Below are positions 1 to 6,214 of a stretch of 7,772 nt of DNA, piece by piece. Numbering within the stretch: position 1 is the stretch's first letter; each line of letters begins with the position of its first letter. The DNA lies in contig DATITC010000021.1 of the NCBI GenBank assembly GCA_035468175.1, positions 1 to 7,772 on the forward strand. Direction: 5' to 3'. The notes beneath the pieces were generated by a model. It worked only from the letters and a program-made list of their open reading frames with translations. It was not told the origin of the DNA and made no database searches. The position numbers and the translations under genes were made by a program. The stretch is from JAVEDQ01 sp035468175. Lineage in GTDB: Bacteria > Actinomycetota > Actinomycetes > Frankiales > Frankiaceae.

Positions 1-1815
1 GCCGGTCCCGTCGTACTCCTCCCGCATGCGGGCGAGGATGAAGACCTCGTAGTCCATGGACAGGCCGAACAAGAACGCGAACACCATGATCGGCAGCCAG
101 AACGTGATCGCACCGGTCGGGGCGATCCCGAACACCGCCTCGCTTCCGTGACCGTCTTGCCAGAACAGCACCATCACACCGAACACCGCCGTGACCGACA
201 TCAGGTTCAGGATGACGGCCTTGAGCGGCAGCAACAGCGAGCGGAAGGCCCGCACCAGCAGCACGTAGGTGATGAGCACGATCAGCGCCAGCATGAGCGG
301 GAAGTTGCCGTAGACCGCCTTCAGGTAGTCGATCTGCAGCGCGCCGACCCCGGAGACGCCGCGGACCCCGGGCATGCCGTCGAGCGCGGCGATCGTTCGT
401 TTGACCGGCTTGATCGAGGCCGCGTTGGACGTCTCCTCCTGTGGGATGGCGAGCACCACAGCCGAGCCCTGGCGCATCGACGCGTCACCGGTGGGGGCGT
501 ACGCGTCGACGACCCCGGGGACCGTCCGCAATCGGTCGACCACCGCGGGAGCGGCGTTCTGGTCGACCAGCACCTCGATCGGGGTCAGAGCGCCCGTCGG
601 GACTCCTGACTTCTCCAGCCGCTGCAGGGCCTCGTACGCGGGTCCGCTCTTGGCGAGCGAATCCGACTTCGCCAGCCCGATGCTGATGCCGAAGAACGGG
701 ATGATCAGCACGACGAGCAACGCGGTGGCGCCGAACGCGGCGATGTACCGACGCCGCACGATGAGCCGCGCCCACGCCGTCCAGCCTCGGCTCGCCACGC
801 CCTCGTTGCGGATCCGCGGCCAGTCCACGCGCGGCCCGATGCCGCCGAGGATGGCCGGCAGCAGGGTCAGCGAGACGAGGGTGCTAACCAGCGGGATCAA
901 CATGCCGCCGAAGCCGATGGACCGGAGGAACGGCACCGGCAACACGATCAGCGCAGCCAGGCCGATCGCCACCGTGACGCCGGAGAAGACGACGGCGTGC
1001 CCGGCCGTTTCGAGCGAGATCTTCACGGCCTCGTCGTTGTCCTTGCCGTGGGCACGTTCCTCGCGCCACCGGGTGACGACCAGCAGGGAGTAGTCGATCG
1101 CGACGCCGAGGCCGATCAGCGACACCAGGAACTGCACGATGAACGACACGTCGGTGATGTAGGTGATCCCGAGCAGGACCAGGAACGTCGTGAGGATGGC
1201 CACCGCGGCGACCGCGAGGGGGACCAGGGCCATGAAGGAGGCGAACACGAACGCCAGGACCACGAGGGCGCCGAGCGCACCGAGCAGGGTCTCGATCAGC
1301 ACGCCGGGGCCGTTGTCCGCGTTACCGGCGGTTGACAGCTCCTGAAGGCCGGTCGTCTGGCCGGTGGAGCCTGCCGGGGCCGCCTGCTGGAGGGTGCTCT
1401 GCAACTTGTCGACGGTTGGCACCGTGAAGCTGGTCGGGGTCGGCCAGAACGCAAGTGCGTACTGCACGCGGCCCCCGTCCCGGACGAACGTTGGGTCGTT
1501 CGTCTCCGCCCGGCCAACGACGCGGGACTCCGGCACGCCCTTCTGCACGGCAGCGAAGGCCGAGTCGGCCGCCCCCTGCGGGATCGGGTCGGGGCTGGTG
1601 AGGACCAGCAGGCTCGGCTGGTTCTCGCCACCGTTGCCGTAGATCTTGTTGATCTGCAGGTGCGTCTCGTGCCCGGGCTGCCCGGGGAGCGAGAAGTCGA
1701 AGGTCAGCCGACTGGTCGTCGTCGAGGCGGTGGCCATGCCGGCGATGAACAACACCAGCCAGCCCAGCAGGATCAGCTTGCGATGGCGGAGGACGAAGGT
1801 GGCCAGTGATCGCAC
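1..1815 (-). CDS. MMPL/RND-superfamily membrane transporter (3' end beyond window)
   Basis: Proton-driven exporter of the MMPL family (MmpL/YdfJ/ActII-3 type), probably moving a lipid or other hydrophobic compound out through the cytoplasmic membrane. The 605 visible codons run in frame to the left edge; relatives are roughly 700-770 residues, so the last membrane helices and C-terminal tail are missing. Visible order: helix 1 (about residues 13-32), first external domain (33-170), helices 2-6 (about 178-325), a basic cytoplasmic linker, helix 7 (about 358-378), second external domain, then helices 8-10. Both Asp-Tyr pairs that form the proton relay in MmpL proteins are present: D241-Y242 in GVAIDYS and D588-Y589 in GLSMDYE, each followed by a basic RxREE-like stretch. 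The GTG start at 1815 is chosen because GAGGAG lies 7 bases upstream and the protein opens with a normal short cytoplasmic leader. The substrate cannot be told from sequence. Family call is secure. Confidence 0.95.
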   Translation of the reverse strand, partial: MRSLATFVLRHRKLILLGWLVLFIAGMATASTTTSRLTFDFSLPGQPGHETHLQINKIYGNGGENQPSLLVLTSPDPIPQGAADSAFAAVQKGVPESRVVGRAETNDPTFVRDGGRVQYALAFWPTPTSFTVPTVDKLQSTLQQAAPAGSTGQTTGLQELSTAGNADNGPGVLIETLLGALGALVVLAFVFASFMALVPLAVAAVAILTTFLVLLGITYITDVSFIVQFLVSLIGLGVAIDYSLLVVTRWREERAHGKDNDEAVKISLETAGHAVVFSGVTVAIGLAALIVLPVPFLRSIGFGGMLIPLVSTLVSLTLLPAILGGIGPRVDWPRIRNEGVASRGWTAWARLIVRRRYIAAFGATALLVVLIIPFFGISIGLAKSDSLAKSGPAYEALQRLEKSGVPTGALTPIEVLVDQNAAPAVVDRLRTVPGVVDAYAPTGDASMRQGSAVVLAIPQEETSNAASIKPVKRTIAALDGMPGVRGVSGVGALQIDYLKAVYGNFPLMLALIVLITYVLLVRAFRSLLLPLKAVILNLMSVTAVFGVMVLFWQDGHGSEAVFGIAPTGAITFWLPIMVFAFLFGLSMDYEVFILARMREEYDGTG

Positions 1816-1961
1816 GACAGAGCTCCTCGGCACGGTGACGGGCAGGCGTCGGTAGGTGGAACTTAGTCGTGTTGACGTTCGCCCGAAACTGAATTCATCG
1901 CCAACGACGTGTGAACGACGGGTCCCTGTGACGTACGCCTCGTGCGGCTCGCTCGCGCCCC
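1816..1961. promoter_or_regulatory. Spacer upstream of the MMPL gene with an AACGACG direct repeat
   Basis: This 146-base gap separates the cyclotransferase stop from the exporter start, both on the minus strand. It is richer in A and T than the flanking genes, especially 1860-1900. On the plus strand AACGACG occurs at 1903-1909 and again at 1914-1920, 11 bases apart, so the copies would lie on the same face of the helix. A possible minus-strand -10 (TAAGTT, 1860-1865) would leave a leader of roughly 38 bases, but I see no convincing -35. The exporter may therefore have its own regulated promoter; this is inference. No terminator hairpin or small ORF stood out. Confidence 0.3.
1823..1828 (-). 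promoter_or_regulatory. Shine-Dalgarno site of the MMPL gene
   Basis: On the minus strand this reads GAGGAG and ends 7 bases before the GTG at 1815. It fixes that codon as the start. It contrasts with the lpdA, cyclotransferase and accA3 starts in this window, which lack such a site. Confidence 0.75.
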
Positions 1962-2429
1962 TTAGGCGACGGGGTCGTCGCTGCTCTCCACGCCTTTGCA
2001 GGGGCGGCTGCGGAGCTCGTCGAGATAGTCCTGCGGGGCTCCAGCGGCCTCCGCCGCCTCGGCGAGCATCCCCAGGTAGCGGCAGGAGGGCAGGCCGCCC
2101 TCGTAGGCGCGGACGACGTAGACCCAGGCCAGCGGGGAGCCGTCGAGCGTGGTGACCCGCAGCCGGATCTTCTCGCGGATCAGCGGATAGCTCTCCCACT
2201 CGTCGAGGGCCTTCTCGTCGAGGTCCGGAACGTCGTAGAGCATCACGTAGACCGAGCTGAGCGGCTCCTCGACGAGGGTCGTGAGCGCACCCTCCCAGCC
2301 CACGTCCTCGCCGCCGAAGGTGAGTCGCCAGCTTTCCAGCCAGCCCACCCCGCGCACGGGGGAGTGCGGGCAGCGTCGCCGCATCTGCTCGGGATCGAGG
2401 TTGGTGCCGTAAGCGGCGTAGAGAGCCAC
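1962..2429 (-). CDS. Gamma-glutamylcyclotransferase-like protein (Rv3304 type)
   Basis: A 155-residue protein of the GGCT/AIG2-like fold. Family members release 5-oxoproline from gamma-glutamyl compounds, but the substrate here is unknown. The phosphate/carboxylate-binding loop is the YGTNLD motif at residues 7-12. The likely catalytic glutamate is E79 in LDEWE, matching the LDxxEG segment of human GGCT, although the following Gly is Ser here. WRLTFGGED (34-42) and the YLGMLAEAAEAAGAP stretch near the C-terminus match my memory of M. tuberculosis Rv3304. The GTG start at 2429 leaves only three residues before the first beta strand, so no later start fits. There is no Shine-Dalgarno, but TATCTT lies 6 bases upstream, suggesting a leaderless message. 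It is head-to-head with lpdA, 17 bases apart from GTG to GTG, as Rv3304 is with Rv3303c. Fold call is firm; enzymatic activity is inferred. Confidence 0.88.
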   Translation of the reverse strand: MALYAAYGTNLDPEQMRRRCPHSPVRGVGWLESWRLTFGGEDVGWEGALTTLVEEPLSSVYVMLYDVPDLDEKALDEWESYPLIREKIRLRVTTLDGSPLAWVYVVRAYEGGLPSCRYLGMLAEAAEAAGAPQDYLDELRSRPCKGVESSDDPVA

Positions 2430-2434
2430 CTGTG

Positions 2435-2441
2435 CAAGATA
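2435..2441. promoter_or_regulatory. Overlapping bidirectional -10 elements for lpdA and the cyclotransferase gene
   Basis: On the minus strand TATCTT (2441-2436) fits the actinobacterial -10 consensus TANNNT and lies exactly 6 bases from the GTG at 2429. On the plus strand CAAGAT (2435-2440), one base off TAAGAT, lies exactly 6 bases from the GTG at 2447. Neither gene has a usable Shine-Dalgarno, so each transcript would start at or next to its own start codon. The two elements share five bases, so polymerase could bind in either direction but not both at once. This is inferred from pattern and spacing; no clear -35 was found on either side. Confidence 0.45.
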
Positions 2442-2446
2442 GAGGA

Positions 2447-3892
2447 GTGACAGACCAGGAAGCCGGAACTGCGGGAGCGGCGGAGATCACGGACGGCCCG
2501 AGCGGCTACCGGATTGTCATTCTCGGCGGGGGGCCGGCCGGCTACGAGGCAGCTCTCGTGGCGGTCGAACTGGGTGCTCACGTCACCCTCGTCGAGCGGG
2601 ACGGGATGGGTGGCTCCTGCGTGCTCACCGACTGCGTCCCGTCGAAGACGCTCATCGCCACCGCCGAGCTGCTGAGTTCGGTCTCCGGGTCCAGCGAGCT
2701 CGGGGTCGCCTACGGCACGGCCCAGGTCGAGGCGGCTCGGCTGAACAGCCGGGTCCGCGAGCTCGCCTCGGCGCAGTCCGACGACATCCGGGCGCGGGTG
2801 ATCAGCGAGGGTGTCGAGGTCCTGTCGGGGCGCGGCCTGCTGACCGGGCCGCACACCGTCGAGATCGAGGAGGCCGGTGCCGGATCCCGGCTGCTCGATG
2901 CCGACGTGATCCTGCTCGCCGTCGGCGCGACCCCGCGGGAGATCCCCGGTTCGGAGCCGGACGGGGACCGCATCCTCTCCTGGCGTCAGCTCTATGAGCT
3001 GCCCGAGCTGCCGGAGCACTTGATCGTCGTCGGTTCCGGGGTGACCGGCGCGGAGTTTGCGTCCGCTTACCGCGCGCTGGGGTGCGAGGTGACGCTGGTG
3101 TCGTCGCGGGACCGGGTACTCCCGGGTGAGGACGCGGACGCCGCCGCGGTGCTGGAGGAGGTGTTCAGCCGGCGCGGGATCACCGTGCTGAACCAGTCGC
3201 GGGCCGAGGCCGCCAAGCGGACCGACGACGGCGTGGAGGTCACGCTGACCAGTGGCGACGTCGTCCGGGGCTCGCACGTCCTGATCGCGGTCGGTTCCAT
3301 CCCGCAGACAGCGGGCCTCGGCTTGGAGGAAGCCGGGATCCGCCTGGCCAAGAGCGGCCACATCGAGGTGGACCGGGTCTCCCGCACCAGCGTTCCGGGC
3401 GTCTACGCCGCCGGCGACTGCACCGGCGTGCTGCCGCTCGCGTCGGTGGCCGCCATGCAGGGCCGCATCGCGATGTGGCACGCCCTCGGTGAGGCGGTGC
3501 TGCCGCTTCGGCTGGGTGCGGTGTCGGCGAACGTGTTCACCGACCCCGAGATCGCCACGGTCGGAGTGTCGCAGCAGCAGGTCGAGTCCGGTGCCGTCCC
3601 CGCCGAGGTCGTGCACCTGCCGCTCGCGACCAATGCCCGAGCGAAGATGGAGGGGTTGCGCGACGGCTTCGTGAAGCTGTTCGTGCGGCCGGGCGTCGGG
3701 ACGGTGCTCGGCGGCGTCGTGGTGGCGCCGCGGGCGGGCGAGCTGATCCTGTCGGTCACCATGGCGGTGCAGCACAGTCTGACTGCCGATCAGGTGGCGC
3801 ACACCTTTGCGATCTACCCGTCGCTGTCGGGCTCGCTCACCGAAGCCGCCCGCCAGCTGATGCCGCACGAGGAAGCAGTGAGCACCGGCTGA
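2447..3892 (+). CDS. lpdA: NAD(P)H-quinone dehydrogenase, LpdA-type flavoprotein disulfide reductase family
   Basis: A 481-residue FAD enzyme very similar to M. tuberculosis LpdA (Rv3303c), which is not a lipoamide dehydrogenase but reduces quinones with NAD(P)H. Landmarks, numbered from the GTG at 2447: FAD dinucleotide fold GGGPAG (27-32); redox-site motif GGSCVLTDCVPSK with C58 and C63; NAD(P) fold GSGVTG (196-201); second FAD motif YAAGDC (320-325); C-terminal dimer-interface segment YPSLSGSLTEAAR. As in Rv3303c, the catalytic His-Glu pair of true lipoamide dehydrogenases is absent (Y457 and G462 occupy the sites). Unlike Rv3303c, as I recall it, both redox cysteines are present. An in-frame GTG at 2432 would add five residues, but 2447 is preferred because CAAGAT lies 6 bases upstream and the GAGG before it is too close to act as a ribosome site. 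No lipoyl-enzyme genes are nearby. Confidence 0.93.
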   Translation: MTDQEAGTAGAAEITDGPSGYRIVILGGGPAGYEAALVAVELGAHVTLVERDGMGGSCVLTDCVPSKTLIATAELLSSVSGSSELGVAYGTAQVEAARLNSRVRELASAQSDDIRARVISEGVEVLSGRGLLTGPHTVEIEEAGAGSRLLDADVILLAVGATPREIPGSEPDGDRILSWRQLYELPELPEHLIVVGSGVTGAEFASAYRALGCEVTLVSSRDRVLPGEDADAAAVLEEVFSRRGITVLNQSRAEAAKRTDDGVEVTLTSGDVVRGSHVLIAVGSIPQTAGLGLEEAGIRLAKSGHIEVDRVSRTSVPGVYAAGDCTGVLPLASVAAMQGRIAMWHALGEAVLPLRLGAVSANVFTDPEIATVGVSQQQVESGAVPAEVVHLPLATNARAKMEGLRDGFVKLFVRPGVGTVLGGVVVAPRAGELILSVTMAVQHSLTADQVAHTFAIYPSLSGSLTEAARQLMPHEEAVSTG

Positions 3893-3893
3893 G

Positions 3894-4301
3894 TCAGAGG
3901 TCCTCGTCTTCCTCGCGCGCTACGGGCACGGGCAGACCGTGCTGCACCAGCCGGCGGTTGCGGAAGCTGGTGCTCGTGCCGTAGCCCATGCCGATGCTCA
4001 CCAGGAGCAGGAAGACCGCGATCGAGATCCGCACCTCGACGCGCCCCGGCAGCAGCAGGAACACCAGCGCGAACGGCAGCGTCTGGACCACGAGCCGGAA
4101 CGCCTGCCGGTTCCGCCACCCGGGGCCGGTCAGGTCACGCTCGACCCACAGCCGGAACTCGGTCGGGAGCGTTCCGCCGATCAGGTAGTGCAGCCGGCCA
4201 TTCAGCGGAGGTCGGCGTGGCGGCTGGCTCGGAGGTCGGCCCGGGGTCCGTCCCCCGGCGTCGCCCGGGTCCGGCTCGTCGGGTGCGGCGTTCGTGCTCA
4301 G
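3894..4301 (-). CDS. DUF5313-like small membrane protein, probable CTG start
   Basis: About 135 residues of unknown function. The N-terminus (roughly 1-35) is a Pro/Gly/Arg-rich, probably disordered tail. Next comes a conserved-looking block (LHYLIGGTLPTEFRLWVERD, then LTGPGWRNRQAFRL), two membrane helices separated by a short turn (about 71-84 and 90-106), and a tail with RNRRLVQHGLP and an acidic end (EEDEDL). This pattern resembles the actinobacterial DUF5313 family from memory. The only GTG in frame, at 4091, would delete the conserved block before the first helix, so the true start must be earlier. The frame has no upstream ATG, GTG or TTG that I can find. CTG at 4301 forms a CTGA overlap with the accA3 stop, implying coupled translation, with AAGGA directly before it. 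A frameshift or a later CTG (4205, 4193) remains possible. The stop lies one base from the lpdA stop. Confidence 0.68.
   Translation of the reverse strand: MSTNAAPDEPDPGDAGGRTPGRPPSQPPRRPPLNGRLHYLIGGTLPTEFRLWVERDLTGPGWRNRQAFRLVVQTLPFALVFLLLPGRVEVRISIAVFLLLVSIGMGYGTSTSFRNRRLVQHGLPVPVAREEDEDL
4206..4240. repeat. In-frame 11-base direct repeat in the proline-rich tail
   Basis: CGGAGGTCGGC occurs at 4206-4216 and again at 4230-4240, a period of 24 bases or eight codons. On the minus strand it encodes the two RPP-type units of the N-terminal tail of the DUF5313-like protein (RPPSQPPRRPP). The in-frame period suggests a small duplication within a disordered tail. Confidence 0.6.
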
Positions 4302-6064
4302 TCCTTGATCTCGCAGAGCGCGGCGCCCGAACTCACCGTGCCGCCGACCGTCGCGGTCAAGCCGGAGACGGTGCCGGCCTTGTGCGCGTTGATCGGCTGC
4401 TCCATCTTCATCGCTTCGAGGACCACGATGAGGTCGCCCGACTCGACGGTGTCGCCGTCGCTGACCGCCACCTTGACGATGGTCCCCTGCATCGGGCTGG
4501 TCAGAGCGTCACCGCCGGCTGCGGTGCTGCCCGCCCCGGACGGGTTGCGCTTGCGCTTCTTGCCCCCGCCTCCCGCCGGCGCGCCGGACGCGGCTACGCC
4601 GAGGCTCTCGGGCAGCACGACCTCGAGCCGCTTGCCGCCGACCTCGACGACGATGCGCTCGCGCGGCGCCTCCTCGGTGTCGGCGTTGCCCCCGCCGGTG
4701 AAGGCGGGGATCTGGTTGTCGAACTCGTTCTCGATCCACTTGTTGTGGACGGTGAACGGCGCATTGACGTCTTCGGGGGCGAAGGCGGGGTCGCGGACGA
4801 CGGCGCGGTGGAACGGCAGAGCCGTCGCCATGCCCTCGACGGTGAGCTCGTCCAACGCTCGTCGGGAGCGCTCCAGCGCCTCTTGCCGCGAGGACCCGAA
4901 CACGATGAGCTTCGCGAGCAGTGAGTCGAACTGACCGCCGATGACGTCCCCGGCCTGCACGCCGGTGTCGACGCGGACGCCGGGGCCGAGCGGGACGTCG
5001 AAGGTGGTGACGGTGCCGGGCGCCGGCAGGAAGTTGCGGCCCGGGTCCTCGCCGTTGATGCGGAACTCGAATGCGTGACCGCGCTGCACCGGATCGTCGA
5101 GCGTCAGCGGCTCGCCGTCGGCGATGCGGAACTGCCAGCGCACCAGGTCGACTCCGGTGACCTCCTCGGTCACCGGGTGTTCGACCTGAAGCCGGGTGTT
5201 GACCTCGAGGAACGAGATCAGCCCGTCCTCGGCGACGAGGAACTCGACGGTCCCGGCGCCGACGTAGCCGGCCTCGAGGCAGATCTTCTTGCTGGCCTCG
5301 TACAGGCTCTGCCGCTGCTCCTCGGACAGGAACGGAGCGGGGGCCTCCTCGACCAGCTTCTGGTAGCGCCGCTGGAGCGAGCAGTCGCGCGTGCCGACGA
5401 CGACGACCTTGCCCTGCCCGTCGGCGAGCACCTGCGTCTCGACGTGGCGGGGACGGTCGAGGTAGCGCTCGACGAAGCATTCGCCGCGGCCGAAGGCGGC
5501 AACGGCCTCGCGGACCGCGCTGTCGTAAAGGTCGGAGACCTCTTCGCGCTCGTAGGCGACCTTGAGGCCGCGGCCTCCGCCACCGAACGCGGCCTTGATG
5601 GCAATCGGCAGGCCGTACTCGTCGGCGAAGGCCAGCACCTCGTCGGCGCCGCTGACCGGGTCAGCGGTACCGGGGGTCATGGGAGCCCCGACGGCCAGCG
5701 CGATGTGCCGGGCCCGGGTCTTGTCGCCCAGCTTGCGGATGGCGTCAGCCGGTGGACCGATCCAGGTGAGCCCGGCACCCTCGACGGCCTCGGCGAAGTC
5801 GGCGTTTTCCGACAGGAAGCCGTAGCCGGGGTGCACCGCGTCGGCGCCGGAGCGCTTGGCGACGTCGATCAGCTTGTCGATGACCAGGTAGGACTCGGCG
5901 GCGGTGGTCCCGCCAAGCGCGTAGGCCTCGTCGGCGACCTTCACGTGCAGGGCATCGCGGTCCGGATCGGCGTACACCGCCACGGACTCGAGGCCGTGGT
6001 CACGGCAGGCGCGGGCGACACGAACGGCGATTTCGCCCCGGTTGGCGATGAGGACCTTCTGCAC
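4298..6064 (-). CDS. accA3: Acetyl/propionyl-CoA carboxylase alpha subunit (biotin carboxylase plus biotin carrier domain)
   Basis: A 588-residue actinobacterial AccA-type subunit. It carboxylates its own biotin with ATP and bicarbonate; a separate beta subunit, not in this window, passes the carboxyl group to acetyl-, propionyl- or longer acyl-CoA to supply fatty-acid and envelope-lipid synthesis. Visible: N-terminal fold starting VQKVLIANRGEIAVRVARA; ATP-grasp lysine and glycine-rich loop with K157 and GGGGRG (161-166), in line with E. coli K159; metal/catalytic segment EVNTRLQVEHPVTE from E287; a long Gly/Lys/Arg-rich linker (GGGGKKRKR); and the biotin carrier domain with EAMKM (550-554), K553 being the biotinylated lysine. 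The open frame continues 23 codons upstream, but that extension does not look like the family; the GTG at 6064 puts IANRGEIA at the normal place. No Shine-Dalgarno is seen; TAGACT lies 7 bases upstream. The stop overlaps the next gene by four bases. Confidence 0.96.
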   Translation of the reverse strand: MQKVLIANRGEIAVRVARACRDHGLESVAVYADPDRDALHVKVADEAYALGGTTAAESYLVIDKLIDVAKRSGADAVHPGYGFLSENADFAEAVEGAGLTWIGPPADAIRKLGDKTRARHIALAVGAPMTPGTADPVSGADEVLAFADEYGLPIAIKAAFGGGGRGLKVAYEREEVSDLYDSAVREAVAAFGRGECFVERYLDRPRHVETQVLADGQGKVVVVGTRDCSLQRRYQKLVEEAPAPFLSEEQRQSLYEASKKICLEAGYVGAGTVEFLVAEDGLISFLEVNTRLQVEHPVTEEVTGVDLVRWQFRIADGEPLTLDDPVQRGHAFEFRINGEDPGRNFLPAPGTVTTFDVPLGPGVRVDTGVQAGDVIGGQFDSLLAKLIVFGSSRQEALERSRRALDELTVEGMATALPFHRAVVRDPAFAPEDVNAPFTVHNKWIENEFDNQIPAFTGGGNADTEEAPRERIVVEVGGKRLEVVLPESLGVAASGAPAGGGGKKRKRNPSGAGSTAAGGDALTSPMQGTIVKVAVSDGDTVESGDLIVVLEAMKMEQPINAHKAGTVSGLTATVGGTVSSGAALCEIKD

Positions 6065-6071
6065 GAGAGGG

Positions 6072-6077
6072 AGTCTA
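6072..6077 (-). promoter_or_regulatory. Probable -10 element of a leaderless accA3 transcript
   Basis: The minus strand reads TAGACT, matching TANNNT, followed by CCCTCTC and then the GTG at 6064. The 7-base gap would place transcription start at or one base before the start codon. The bases between are pyrimidine-rich and cannot serve as a Shine-Dalgarno. I could not find a good -35. Confidence 0.4.
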
Positions 6078-6123
6078 TGGAACGGCGTCGTCGCACTCGG
6101 CAGCCGTCGACGGAACGTTGCCT

Positions 6124-6150
6124 GCCCACGCACGTCTCGCGGACGTGGGC
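6124..6150. promoter_or_regulatory. Inverted repeat in the accA3/GT-C divergent control region
   Basis: GCCCACG (6124-6130) and CGTGGGC (6144-6150) are perfect reverse complements around a 13-base centre. A second, nested stem, CACGTC (6131-6136) with GACGTG (6142-6147), has a 5-base loop and competes with the first. The site lies between two divergent genes, just upstream of a possible plus-strand -10 (CATACT, 6163-6168). This placement suits an operator for a dimeric regulator better than a terminator, as no T-run follows. It may also be chance in GC-rich DNA. Confidence 0.35.
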
Positions 6151-6162
6151 TGTGGCTCTGGC

Positions 6163-6168
6163 CATACT
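6163..6168 (+). promoter_or_regulatory. Possible -10 element for the GT-C-like gene
   Basis: CATACT is one base from TATACT and would give a leader of about 40 bases that includes the Shine-Dalgarno at 6202. The hexamer 17 bases upstream (CGGACG) is only a weak match to a -35. Tentative. Confidence 0.25.
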
Positions 6169-6201
6169 TGGCTTCTCGTCATCCGTCCGAGCGACCAGTG
6201 C

Positions 6202-6207
6202 AGGAGG
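6202..6207 (+). promoter_or_regulatory. Strong Shine-Dalgarno of the GT-C-like gene
   Basis: AGGAGG, a full match to the anti-Shine-Dalgarno, ends 7 bases before the GTG at 6215. It decides the start: the same frame stays open upstream for over a thousand bases, but only as a shadow antisense to accA3. Confidence 0.85.
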
Positions 6208-6214
6208 CCTACCC

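Noticed and set aside
148..1345. Plus-strand open frames within the MMPL region
   Set aside because: They are shadows of the minus-strand exporter, whose helices and D-Y motifs are unmistakable.
1872..1900. TTGACG as a plus-strand -35
   Set aside because: No acceptable -10 follows at 16-18 bases, and transcription would run antisense into the cyclotransferase gene.
2243..3868. Long minus-strand open frame (541 codons) antisense to lpdA
   Set aside because: Its protein is rich in Arg, His, Asp and Gln without any domain pattern, as expected from a shadow of a GC-rich gene, and it also overlaps the well-supported cyclotransferase gene.
5075..6214. Upstream extension of the GT-C-like reading frame across accA3
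   Set aside because: It is antisense to accA3 and has no membrane or family character. The strong AGGAGG before the GTG at 6215 marks the real start.
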